From Isochrysis galbana (taxonomy: Eukaryota; Haptophyta; Isochrysidales; Isochrysidaceae): DNA of 64,000 nt. Below are positions 54,199 through 64,000 of the stretch, in pieces. The translations under genes were made by a program, and so were the position numbers. Below the pieces are notes generated by a model, which ran no database searches, was not told where the DNA came from, and saw nothing but the letters and a program-made list of their open reading frames with translations. The stretch lies in NCBI GenBank assembly GCA_018136815.1, contig CM030938.1:4483724-4547723 (forward strand), written 5' to 3'. Every line of letters starts with the position of its first letter. The stretch's first letter is position 1.

Positions 54199-55317
54199 TG
54201 CGCGAAGCTCGAGCTGCCGCCCGGGGGACTCGCCATCGTCGACAAAGAAGCTCAGTCGCCCTCCATTCAATCCTACGCTCAGGCAGTCTCTTACTCTCAT
54301 CCCGGCACTCCCTCCATGGATCCATCCTTCTCTCGAGACACCCCCACCGACGGTGAGCCTCTCTTGGCATACGTACGCAGACGCCCAAGCGGCTGCAGCT
54401 CAAATTGCCGGCGACGCTGCCGATGCAAAATGCGCACTCCGACCCCGGGGTGGGCCCGTACAATCAACCACAACCCCTGCCCTTTGGCAGGGTCTGGGCA
54501 ATTATCACACTGGCCCAGACCCCTAGTGGGCGCGGGCCGTGATTCGCGCACTCCCATGCCCTGCGTGGGCCTGCCCTCGAGCTGACCCCCCCCCCTTCCC
54601 TGGTCGCCAGGCAGACAGTTGCCTCTAAGGGGCTCCCATGGCCAGCGAGGCAAGCGTGGGAGAGGCAGGGGGGACCAGGGGCTGAGCCCCAGCCTCCACT
54701 GCCCCCTGAGCTGCCCTGGCTGGCCCTCTGGGAGCCCCCAAAGGACCTCTGAGAGCACGCCGTGGCGCGCCGGCCGCTGGCGACGCGCCGCAGGGACACC
54801 GGTGGATGGAGGAGAACGGAGAGAGGGAGAGGGGGGGTTTTGCACACCCCCCCATGGAGTGCGGAGTGCGGTAAGTAATGGGACCCGTTCACGTAAGTAA
54901 ACGGGCGGAGAGGGGCGGCTGGCGACAGGTAGGAGATGAGGAGGGAGAGGCTCAAGCAAGGCGCCTACGAGAACCCTTGTCCCTTGTGGCAGGTATCTCG
55001 AGGCGCAGTCTTTTATTCTTCGAGGATCGCTCGCGGCGAGAGCTCCAAGGGCCGTTCCGCTTCATGGACGAGAGGACCCCTCCCCCCCCCCGCCGGTGTT
55101 TTCCCCCGGTGAGTCGCCCGACTTCGGTCGGTCCGCCTCACTGGGTGTTTTCCCCCATTGTAACTTGTGGGGAATTATAATTGGAGCCGGTGGTTTGCGA
55201 GGGGGGAGATTTGTAGGGATGCATATGAGTATGTGTCTGTGCCATCACTTCAAGGCAGGCGTGCGGGAAAGTGCGCTGAGGGGTGTCGTGATAGTACCGG
55301 GCTAGTGGCAGTAATAA
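54199..55317. repeat. GC-rich repeat mosaic, no supported gene
   Basis: 54,590-54,760 resembles, in reverse, the CCTGTCTGCCTGTCGACCAG to TGCCCCTGG part of the TIR-element body (47,330-47,480). 54,455 shares GGGCCCGTACAATCAACC with 30,431. 55,080-55,100 is a C run. CTCCCCGGTG and TTTTCCCCC words lie at 55,090-55,160. Frames on both strands look compositional. Confidence 0.4.
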
Positions 55318-55508
55318 ATAAACCTTTTAATAGTCTCACCGCACACGCGGCCGTGGACCCTCTACTTTCTACTCACGTAGGAAACTTTCTACACCCCCAC
55401 TTCCCCGGCCCTTCTCCCCCCGCCATAAGGCGGCTCCCCCCGTGCACTACTAGGGGGATAGGGGTGAAGGGCTTAGATATGGTCCGGTGGCCCGCGCCCC
55501 CCCCCCGG

Positions 55509-55982
55509 ATGGGCCGTCAGCCTAATATTAGGTCCTGATATCATGATATTAGGTTCTCTAGACCTGATACCTGATACTAAGGGCCGCAGGCTACGTGACT
55601 ATGCATTACAAGGGTAAACGCTAACATTAAAATTGACTTATAAATTCGACGTAGGAATAAATGGGTTGAACTAGGTTTAGAGGTTGAGGGCTGCTCGACG
55701 ACCTAGGGTTGCAAGACCGTGGGAGTTTGAGTCTAAATAACCGTGTTGCCTTGATGGGCAAGCTTGCAGCTTGGGATAGTTGGATGGAGATGGTCGTCGA
55801 TGAGCCTTGCTTGAGGACGAGCTGGTTTCTGGTTTGTACGTTTTCGTTATTGTCTAGTGTAGTGTAATACTACTAGTAAAACACATTATAGTCTTAGTGC
55901 CTACCTGATATTAGGCTGATGTAAGGTCCTGATATCAGTCTAAGGTCTCCGATACCTGACGGCCTTTGACCTGACGGCCCAT
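55509..55982. mobile_element. 474-bp MITE with 12-bp TIR and CCGG duplication
   Basis: It starts ATGGGCCGTCAG and ends CTGACGGCCCAT, a perfect 12-bp inverted repeat, flanked by CCGG on both sides (55,505-55,508 and 55,983-55,986). Copies of the host repeat at 1,905 and 47,140 are uninterrupted at this point. The interior is AT-richer, with CCTGATATTAGG and CCTGATATCAG words at both ends and no coding frame. Confidence 0.85.
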
Positions 55983-56342
55983 CCGGGCCCCCCCCCGGTG
56001 ATCATTCCCCCCCTTCCTCCTGTGTCTCCGAGTGGGCGGCGGTCTCAGCCCCGACTTATCCTGTAAACAGGTGCGGGACTTACCTATTTTTCGGTGAGCG
56101 GAGCTCTCGCTCCGCCCACCCCCTTCTCCGCGCTCTCTCTCCCCTCTCCTGCGGCACGCGCGATGGCGCGCGCCTGCGGCAGGCCTGCAGCTGCCCCTGG
56201 CGACCCCTGGAGGCTCCTGGAGGCCAGCTCTAGGGGCAGAGGAGGCTGGGACTGGGCCCTGGCCTCCCCTGCCTCTCCCTCGCTGACGCTCCTGAGCCTC
56301 TGGGGCCCCCAATCTGCACCTGTCTGCCTGTCGACCAGGGGG

Positions 56343-57244
56343 TAGGGCTGTGAACATGTTAGCCTAATATCTAGATATTAGGCTATCTACTTTCAAAAAG
56401 CACTATCTATATCTATCTAGATAGCCCTAGGGCACTATCTGTATCTATCTAGATAGCTGTGGGCGCCAAACCTATTAATAAGCTATTAATAGGTCCCGCA
56501 AAGCCACAAAGGCCAGGGTGCGTGCTACGGTGTGGGGCGGTACAAAGGATGCCGCTACAAGGGATAGCGCACGCAAGACAGCAAGACAGATAGCCCTCAC
56601 GCTCACTATCTCTCTCACTCACAATTCTTGCTGGCAAGGAGGCAGTGCTCCAAGGTAAAATCAGACTGGGATGCCTTAGCATCGTCCTGCAGGCGCCCCG
56701 CATGCGAGAAAGCGCGCTCAACGCCTGCAGATGAGGCCGGTCGGCCCAAATATTGGCGGGCCATCTTGGACAAATTGGGCATGGCCTGAGGGCGTCCTCG
56801 CTTCCGCCCCTCCATCTCCCTCCACCGGCCCCGCCCGACAGCAGCATTTTCTGCCGCCTCTTTCTCCCGAACAAAAAAACATTTTGAACCGAACAAAAAA
56901 CAAAAAACACAAAAACACATGTATAGAGGTGTTGAATGGCCCTCAAAAAGCACCTGCGACCTGGGCTCATGGCCTAGTGCTAGTGCGCAGTGCGCGGCGG
57001 CCTCGGGGTCATGGGTTCGAAAGCCTCGGGAGCCGCTGCCGCTGGCGGATCCCGAGGCGCCCAGACCTTTTTTTAATATTCCAACTATCTAGATAATACT
57101 AATAATACTGATAATAGGTTTGGCAGAAGCATTATCTGTATCTATCTAGATAGCCGAAGGGCACTATCTATATCTATCTAGATAGCAAAAAACGCCCAAA
57201 CCTAATATCTAGATAGCTCCAAATGAAACCTATTCACAGTCTTA
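56343..57244 (-). mobile_element. hAT element with transposase remnant and 8-bp TSD
   Basis: The ends are TAGGGCTGTGAA and (inverse) TAAGACTGTGAA, flanked by a perfect 8-bp duplication CCAGGGGG (56,335-56,342 and 57,245-57,252). The uninterrupted target occurs at 47,472. Both ends carry TATCTAGATAG subterminal repeats. The minus strand holds the last part of a hAT transposase (56,615 to about 56,830: ARQYLGRPASSAGVERAFSH, then HCLLASKN), so this is an internally deleted, non-autonomous copy. Confidence 0.88.
56963..57074 (+). mobile_element. tRNA-derived SINE
   Basis: A tRNA-like head with an A-box-like segment (TGGCCTAGTGC, 56,970) and a B-box (GGGTTCGAAAG, 57,013-57,023) is followed by a short GC-rich tail with an inverted GGCGGATCCCGAGGCGCC stretch and a T run (57,068-57,074) that would end Pol III transcription. 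It sits inside the hAT element. The tRNA fold is imperfect, so I call it a SINE rather than a tRNA gene. Confidence 0.55.
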
Positions 57245-57473
57245 CCAGGGGGGGGGGGGGGGGGAGCAATGGGCTGGTCACGAGGGGCCAGGATGGGCGA
57301 ATGGGGCGAGCCTGTGGGGAAGGGAGTGGGTCAGTAGGGCAGTGGCCTCCTGGCAAGCCATCAGGCGTGCCAGGAGGATGGGTGGTTCCTCCCCCATGGC
57401 AGGGGAGGAGTGGAGAGAGGGGGGCGGGCTCGTGCCCCCCCATGGGTCGCCAACCAAGTATAAACTTAGTTGG

Positions 57474-57896
57474 CGGGCTAGTGGCAGTAGTGGTACTAAC
57501 GCTCAGTTGTTTTACTACGACGCGCAACGCACAATACACACCGCCCCGAAGCCCGAAGCTAACGTAGGGGTTAATACGAGCACGCCTGCGTCTAGCTCTT
57601 TAAAGATAAAGATTAAAGAAGAGAAGAAAAGGAGTCCAAGGGCCTGGAACCACTCCTACGCGCCCCTTCAGCGAACGTAGATTCCAGCTGGGCATAGGCA
57701 TAGGTCCAATCTGGGCACCGCGACCGATAGAAATGTTACTACTAAAATGTATAATGAAAAAGCAGGTGTGTGTGGCTCAAAGCATCTCTCACTCACTCTC
57801 TGTCCTCTCGAGAGAGCCCGCTCTTGACAGAGGGTGTGTGGCTCACAGTGTCTCTCACTTAATCTCCCCTCTCGCTAACCCGCTTGCGACAGAGTC
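57474..57896. other. 3' flank of the WD40 gene
   Basis: 57,773-57,795 and 57,837-57,860 are two partial copies of a GTGTGGCTCA plus TCTCTCAC unit. No gene is seen; it probably includes the 3' UTR of the minus-strand WD40 gene. Confidence 0.45.
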
Positions 57897-60800
57897 TCAC
57901 CGCTTCTCCTCGAAGGCCACATCCGTGAGAGAGGTCTGGAGGCGCGATCTATGGAAGTAGCCAACGAGCGACGCCTGCTTCAGCAGGGCCCCTCTCATCG
58001 CAGTGGGAGTTGCTACACCTCCTCTTCTCCTTTTCCCACTCGCAAGTGGGCCCCGGCCTGTCTGAGTTGTAAGCTGGGAGACACGTCTGTTTGCTTCCAA
58101 GACATTCGCCTCACTTCGCATCGATTCGGGCCATATGGCGGTGTTCCTCGTTGCAGACAAGGAGGGGTTACTCCCCGCCTCCACGCCGATATGCCTGCAC
58201 GGTGCACCGGCCGGCGTGCGCTCCCTCCTCGGGTCAAGCTGCTGCGCGCGGGCCAGATTGCCCCCATCGGCCAAGAGGCCACGGTACGCACCTCCGCTCA
58301 AGGGTAGGCGCGCCTCGTCGGGGTTTACGGGGTCCACCCGCCGTGCATCCGGCCCCTCTATAGATCCTGCGAGGCCGACGGCCGGGCAATGCATGGAAGC
58401 GCCGCCCGACTCGTGCTCCACCGTCTCGAGCTCGTCCGGTCGTACAGTCACTGGCATCGCAGCGGACCGTACGATGTCCGAAGACGACATGATGTCGTCG
58501 AAGGCTGCTTGCTCCTCGTCCACCCGGCCGGCGCCTTCCGCAAAGCGTTGCCATATCCTCATCCGGACGCGTTCCAACGCCTTGCGGGACTCACGCTCCT
58601 CGTGCCTCGCAGCGGCCTCTTTCTCGGCCGCTGCAGTCAACAAGGCCATTCGCGCCTTTGTGAGCAGACGTGCCGCTCGGCCCTTTCCCGAGGACTGTTT
58701 GCCGAGCGCTAGCTCTTTCTTGATACGGGATAAGAGCGCGGAGTTGTCGGTGTAGGCGGCGTCGAGTAGCACGGCCAGATCGTCGGAGCGCGCGTTTGGC
58801 GGCGAAAGCCCTTGCTCTACCTCGAAAGCGGTGGGGCCGCAGGTCAATCGCAGGGCCTCCGCCGTGCTCTCCCACTCCATTCCCTGCTCACGCATCAGCG
58901 GCTCAAGGCTAGTCTGTGCCTCATCGAGCAACGAGCGGACACGAGCATCATCCTCCTTGGCGGCCGCCATATGAGCTGCAGCAGACCGCGCCTCGGCTTC
59001 CCGCCGGTTGGGCAGGGGCAGCATCATCCCCACCGCGCCGTCGTGGCACCCGATGGCCACAAAGTGCCCGGTCGACGAGGAGGAGAGACAGCATACCTCG
59101 GAGGATGTCGGCGTCAACACCTAAGACATCCAAAGACGGGCGGGGGTAGTCGATCACTGCATCGCAAAACTTGGCTTGGGCGCTGCCGGCCGTGTGCGCT
59201 GCTGCTTGGCGGTCACGCCGCCAACGGATTGGCGGCTGACGCGGCCCGGTGCCACGGCACGAAGCCGGTAGTTGCTGCAGCGTCGGCATACTCAGCGTGG
59301 CACCCCTAGGCGCGCGGTTTGGTCGAAGGGGACGGAAGAGGGCGCTCTCACCAAGGGCTCCAGCCGGTCGCAGCCGGCGCCTACGTGCACCATGGCCACA
59401 GCCGCCTCACGAGGCATCGCGCAGCACAGCCACTCATCGCCGTAGACCCAGGCGAGCCGCCCTCCGCGGTATCGGAATCCCGGGCGTTCCATGGCGGGCT
59501 CTGTGAGGCTAGTGCCGACCGTTTCCTGCGAAGCCGAGAGCCCATCCCCCAAAAGGTCAGAAAGCCGAGGAACACGGCGCGTGCCACGGGTACGGCACAA
59601 TTGTGAACCAGCCAGCGCCGCGAGCGGGTGGATGGGCGCGGCGCCCTCAGCGCCATGCCATGTGCTACTGTCCGGTGGGACCGCAAACGCGTCGCTGCTC
59701 ATGTTCACCGATGCGAGAACCTTGCCTGCGGGGGACGGCCCAGCGAAGGCGGGAGGATGAGTGTCGACGCCACTCGCTGCGAGCGGAGCACGGCCGTGCC
59801 AGCGTAGGCGCTTGACCGGCGCTCGGGCGTGTACGTGAGCAGCAGCGGTGTGCTGCGTCGCCGCTGGGCACAGTGGCGCACTCGCGGCAACGTCGACAGT
59901 GGCGAGGGTTCCGTCGCTGAGCTGCACTACCACCAGCCGTCGGACTCGTGGGTGAGGAAGCAGCGAATCGACACCGGCCCGTTGCAGCCGATCCAGGCGC
60001 GTCAAGGACAGGATCGAGCGCAAGCAGCGCATATCCCACACGACGACAGACCCATCGCTCGTGCCAGCACAAAGCGTGGAGCCGCCCACCTCAGCGAGGC
60101 ACGAGATGGAGCCCGTCCTGAAGTCCTTGGCGCGCTTCCCGAGGGTGAATCCGCTCGTGGCACCTGACCACGGGCGAACGACCGGTGCGGTGCACCGCAG
60201 GTCCCAGGCGCGCAGATCGCCGTCTCGACCGCCCCCCACGAGTGCCCAGCCGCCGGAAGCTGCCTCACCGGTCGGGTCGCACATCAAAATGTCGTGCAGC
60301 ATCCCTTGCCGCACATCTTCGAACACGCAGTGGTGGACGGGACGGGCGGGGCGGCTCGAGCCAATGTCGAATATGAGCACGCCGCCGCCTCCGACCACGC
60401 CGCTGGCCGCGCCGTGGGGCGCCGAGACGGCGGCGGCAAATTGGTTGGGATGCGCCGGGCGCCAGCGCAACGAGCTCACTGCTCGTCGCAAGGCAAACTG
60501 TACAAGAGGTGTCGTCTCCTCAGAGTGGCGCGTGGGCAGTGGGCCCCCTTCAGCCACCTGTCGAGCCACAGCACGCGTGGGCTGAGAGTCAGCGGGTGGA
60601 GAAGTCCAGGAGGAGGGCAGGAGTGGGCAGTGCGAGTGGGGTGGTGCCGCGCACTGGACGACCCGACAAGCATTCCTGCCTCCTCGCCGCCCCCAACACC
60701 GCTCAGCATGCACAAGGCCTCTGCCCTTGCACGAACCGCTTGGCCGGCAACACGCCCAATCCCGTAGACCTCGCTCATCGCCGTGAGGAATGGCGGCGTC

Positions 60801-61101
60801 ATGCGCGCGCCTTTCGGCTGCACTCGCCACCCGACCCGCTGCCTTACCCGTCACTCGCCGCTCGCCCCTTCCGCTCCCTCCCGCCGTCGCTTCCGTCCCC
60901 AACAACAAAGGCGTGCGGCACAGCGACACGCCGGTGTGCTCTACGCCCTCCCTCGCTGTCTTCACGCTCGAAGCACGGACGGGAGACGATCAGAGGGAGG
61001 GAAGAGAAGAGGAGGGATGGAGTGATCGACGAAAAGGACCTCCCGGTCGCCTCCCTCCCCCTCTCCTCCCTCCCCCCGCTCCCCCTTGCCCCCGCCCCAT
61101 G

Positions 61102-61153
<52 letters not shown>

Positions 61154-61472
61154 CCTCCCTCCCTCCTCCCCCCCCACTCCTCCCTCCCCCTTCTCCTTTT
61201 CCCCCTTCGTATCTCACCCTGGCCGTCGCCTCCACCGCAGAGGGCACGAACTGCTCGATCTGCTGCACTCCCACTCTGCCACCGCTCGAAGCGCTCGCCA
61301 CAAGCTCTCCCTCGTGGTCAAACGAGAGCGCCGAGACGCGGCAGCAGCCATCGGACGCTCGTCCGAGCGCGTGCGTCGCAGGAACTTGCGCCAGGTCGTA
61401 CGCCAGACGAGCAGCAGCCGCCGACGCCTGCGGGCGACGGCGTTTGCCCAGAGAGAGGTCCCACCACTCCAT
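57897..61472 (-). CDS. WD40-repeat protein with coiled coil and C-terminal PIP-like box
   Basis: Three exons, 61,218-61,472, 59,304-60,497 and 57,897-59,120, with introns of 720 and 183 nt in phase, give about 890 residues. Exon 1 starts MEWWDLSLGKRRR and has the first blade (RVSALSFDHEGELVASAS). Exon 2 carries more blades (AVSSLRWRPAHPNQF, GGGRDGDLRAWDLR, CAGTSDGSVVVWDMR, GRLAWVYGDEWLCC). Exon 3 completes the propeller (GHFVAIGCHDGAVGMM), then has a Glu/Ala-rich coiled coil (about residues 530-680), a disordered stretch and a C-terminus with QASLVGYF, which fits the PCNA-interacting consensus QxxLxx(F/Y)(F/Y). The domain order recalls WD40 substrate receptors of Cul4 ligases, but I cannot name an orthologue. 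The long intron 1 contains the GA/CT tract at 61,095-61,150; a further small exon there cannot be excluded. Confidence 0.7.
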
Positions 61473-61650
61473 AGGCCGACAGTAGAGGGACAACGGGGTG
61501 TGTGTGTGGAAGAGAGCGAGACGGCCGGCCTCTTGTGTGATAAATGTAAGAACTCGCAGTCTTACGTTCGCAGCACCCCCTCCCCCTCCCTTCCCCCTCC
61601 CCTTGGCCTCCCTCGACGACGGGTAGGAATTGTACCGCGTGTTGCCGTAG
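61473..61650. other. Spacer between the WD40 gene and the heptamer satellite
   Basis: A short unique region containing the presumed promoter of the minus-strand WD40 gene. No CT tract directly precedes the ATG here, unlike at most neighbours. Confidence 0.35.
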
Positions 61651-63413
61651 GAACTCTGTACTCTGTACTCTGTACTCTTTACTCTGTACTCTTTACTCTT
61701 TACTCTGTACTCTTTACTCTTTACTCTTTACTCTTTACTCTTTACTCTGTACTCTGTACTCTGTACTCTGTACTCTTTACTCTTTACTCTTTACTCTGTA
61801 CTCTGTACTCTGTACTCTGTACTCTTTACTCTTTGCTCTGTACTCTGTACTCTGTACTCTTTACTCTCTCTCACCCCTCTCTCCCCTCTCTCTCTCACCC
61901 CTCTCTCTCTCACCCCTCTCTCCCCTCTCTCTCTCTCCCCTCTCTCCCCTCTCTCTCTCACCCCTCTCTCCCCTCTCTCTCTCTCTCTCACCCCTCTCAC
62001 CCCTCTCTCTCACCCCTCTCGCCCCTCTCTCTCCTCTCCCTCTCCTTCTCTCTCTCTCTCTCTCCCACCCCCCTCACCCCTCTCTCCTCTCTCTCCTCTC
62101 CCCTCTCTCCCCTCTCTCCCCTCTCTCCCCTCTCTCTCCCCTCTCTCTCCCCTCTCTCCCCTCTCACCCCTCTCTCCCCTCTCTCTCTCTCCCCTCTCTC
62201 CCCCTCTCTCTCCCCCCTCTCACCCCTCTCACCACATTCTCTTCACCCTCTCTCGTACAGAGTACAGAGTACAGAGTACAGAGTACAGAGTACAGAGTAC
62301 AGAGTACAGAGTACAGAGTAAAGAGTAAAGAGTACAGAGTAAAGAGTACAGAGTAAAGAGTACAGAGTAAAGAGTACAGAGTACAGAGTACAGAGTACAG
62401 AGTACAGAGTAAAGAGTACAGAGTAAAGAGTAAAGAGTAAAGAGTAAAGAGTAAAGAGTAAAGAGTAAAGAGTACAGAGTACAGAGTAAAGAGTACAGAG
62501 TACAGAGTACAGAGTACAGAGTACAGAGTACAGAGTACAGAGTACAGAGTACAGAGCACGGAGTTCAGAGTACAGAGTAAAGAGTACAGAGTAAAGAGTA
62601 AAGAGTAAAGAGTAAAGAGTAAAGAGTAAAGAGTAAAGAGTAAAGAGTAAAGAGTAAAAAGTAAAGAGTAAAAAGTAAAGAGTAAAGAGTAAAGAGTAAA
62701 GAGTACAGAGTACAGAGTACAGAGTACAGAGTACAGAGTACAGAGTACAGAGTACAGAGTACAGAGTACAGAGTACAGAGTACAGAGTACAGAGTACAGA
62801 GTACAGAGTACAGAGTACAGAGTACAGAGTACAGAGTAAAAAGTAAAGAGTACAGAGTACAGAGTACAGAGCAAAGAGTAAAGAGTACAGAGTACAGAGT
62901 ACAGAGTACAGAGTAAAGAGTACGGAGTACAGAGTACAGAGTACAGAGTAAAGAGTAAAGAGTACAGAGTAAGGAGTACAGAGTAAAGAGTACAGAGTAA
63001 AGAGTACAGAGTAAAGAGTAAAGAGTAAAGAGTAAAGAGTACAGAGTAAAGAGTACAGAGTTAAGAGTAAAGAGTAAAGAGTACAGAGTACAGAGTACAG
63101 AGTACAGAGTACAGAGTACAGAGTACAGAGTACTCTCTACTCTCTACTCTCTACTCTCTACTCTCTACTCTCTACTCTCTACTCTCTACTCTCTACTCTC
63201 TACTCTCTACTCTCTACTCTCTACTCTCTACTCTCTACTCTCTACTCTCTACTCTCTACTCTCTACTCTCTACTCTCTACTCTCTACTCTCTACTCTCTA
63301 CTCTCTACTCTCTACTCTCTACTCTCTACTCTCTACTCTCTACTCTCTACTCTCTACTCTCTACTCTCTACTCTCTACTCTCTACTCTCTACTCTCTACT
63401 CTCTACTCTTTAC
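61651..63413. repeat. Heptamer satellite with strand switches
   Basis: There are four blocks. 61,651-61,868: TACTCTG/TACTCTT. 61,869-62,258: CT-rich with CACCCCTCTC units. 62,259-63,132: GTACAGA/GTAAAGA, the reverse complement of the first block. 63,133-63,413: about 40 near-perfect TACTCTC units. The junction at 63,126-63,137 is a palindrome (AGAGTACTCT). Frames across it are not genes. Confidence 0.93.
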
Positions 63414-63462
63414 TGCCGGACCAGCTAAAAATGGCTGGGAGTCGATGTGTTTCAATTTCAGG

Positions 63463-63692
63463 CCGTCGACGAGATTGTCGCCTTTGTCTCACCAATAGGG
63501 TCCAACGACTTCCCCTACCCGTACGCCATCGATAGGGCGGGCAGACATTATCTCATGCTAGAGAAGAAGTATGGATTCATGGATCCGTACCTGAGCTTCT
63601 ACGACATCGAGAAGAGGTTCAAGCTGACGCACGAGGACTGTGGCATACATCCAATGCACTCATTGCATATGATGTCGCCTCGCCGCGTCTGA
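63463..63692 (+). CDS. Last exon of an unrecognised gene
   Basis: An acceptor (GTTTCAATTTCAG) precedes an open frame of 76 codons with balanced composition: AVDEIVAFVSPIGSNDFPYP, then YAIDRAGRHYLMLEKKYGFM, then DPYLSFYDIEKRF, and a stop at 63,690-63,692. The SPIGSNDFPYPYAID stretch looks conserved, but I cannot name the family. Upstream exons are not visible; the heptamer satellite ends 50 bases before this exon and would lie inside the preceding intron, or it has replaced the rest of the gene. Confidence 0.5.
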
Positions 63693-64000
63693 TTCACACT
63701 CTGTGTTTTCGTACATGCTAGCGGGCATGTACGAAAACGCTACGCACAAACCCACTCTTCAAGCGCGCACCACATCCACTTGGGAAGTCTCGTTGGGGGG
63801 GCAATCGCAAATCGCATGCATTACATTTCCTAGCACTACGTCAGCAAGTGACGAGCCTTGTCACAACGCAAAAGCCGCACACCATCGACATAGTGGAATC
63901 TTCACGCAATGCCCCGTATATCCTTTATTTTCCCTACTCCCTGGTGCCGTGAACACATGCCTTGAACCCAAGCCAGGTGCACGCTAGTTCATCACGATCC
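63693..64000. other. 3' flank of the last gene
   Basis: A short inverted repeat, GTTTTCGTACATGCTAGC with GGGCATGTACGAAAAC (63,704-63,738), could be a transcript-end hairpin. Nothing else is recognised. Confidence 0.4.

Larger units (their letters stand above)
55318..57473. mobile_element. TIR DNA transposon, copy 3, with nested insertions
   Basis: The left arm is 55,318-55,447. The body starts at 55,451 and is interrupted by a MITE (55,509-55,982), resumes to 56,342, is interrupted again by a hAT element (56,343-57,244, itself carrying a SINE) and resumes to about 57,473. The right arm present in copies 1 and 2 is missing. A 16-bp direct repeat, CGGGCTAGTGGCAGTA, flanks the block at 55,298-55,313 and 57,474-57,489. 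Confidence 0.7.

Noticed and set aside
56963-57040. Functional tRNA gene
   Set aside because: A- and B-box-like segments are present, but acceptor and anticodon stems do not pair convincingly and the tail is SINE-like.
62164-62874. Long frames on both strands with LYSVLCT repeats
   Set aside because: Compositional by-product of the heptamer array.

Overview
This is nuclear DNA of a eukaryote. The genes carry GT-AG introns, mostly 115-185 nt with GTGAGC-type donors, and encode eukaryote-only families: an EB1 microtubule-end protein, an FH2 formin, a heterotrimeric G-protein beta subunit, an MMTAG2-type protein, a PAPS-dependent sulfotransferase and a CIA30-domain protein with a signal peptide. 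High GC, alanine-, serine- and proline-rich proteins, an N-terminal signal peptide on the CIA30 protein and very heavy repeat content fit a unicellular alga. A haptophyte is my best guess, but nothing in the window proves it.

Layout, left to right. 1-4,900 is repeat land: a terminal-inverted-repeat (TIR) DNA transposon (about 775-4,605) holding a nested hAT-type element with a perfect 8-bp target duplication and remains of a second. 4,895-11,355 (-) is a large membrane-anchored coiled-coil protein with 16 extracytoplasmic repeats. About 12,815-23,846 (+) is a Ty3/gypsy LTR retroelement that carries, between gag and pol, an ORF for a phage/bacterial-type DNA methyltransferase; its 3' end falls into a 100-N assembly gap. 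24,271-26,780 is a 2.5-kb heptanucleotide satellite that runs up to the formin gene (26,816-29,699, +). 30,200-31,500 holds hAT, LTR and TIR-element debris. The G-beta gene (32,396-33,619, -) is followed by a 295-bp duplication and a 50-bp satellite. 35.5-37.8 kb is retroelement and inverted-repeat debris.

The MMTAG2-like gene (38,102-39,268, +) and the sulfotransferase gene (41,706-42,779, +) are separated by hAT remains, a SANT-like ORF and a foldback hairpin. 43.7-46.9 kb holds two near-identical retroelement 5' pieces plus a gag fragment. 46.9-47.8 kb is an intact-looking short copy of the TIR element. The CIA30 gene (48,260-49,909, -) has a first intron containing four extra copies of a 33-nt mini-exon. 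A second fragment of the methyltransferase domain lies at about 50.1 kb. EB1 occupies 51,241-53,159 (+) in seven exons. 55.3-57.5 kb is a third TIR-element copy with a MITE, a hAT element and a SINE nested in it. A WD40 protein with a candidate PCNA-interacting peptide (57,897-61,472, -) comes next, then 1.8 kb of heptamer satellite that switches strand, then the last exon of an unrecognised gene.

The host genes do not form an operon or an obvious pathway; formin and EB1 are both cytoskeletal but lie about 22 kb apart. A shared trait is a long (GA)n or (CT)n tract directly upstream of nearly every start codon. The strongest novelty candidates are the methyltransferase-bearing gypsy element and the tandem mini-exon array in the CIA30 gene.
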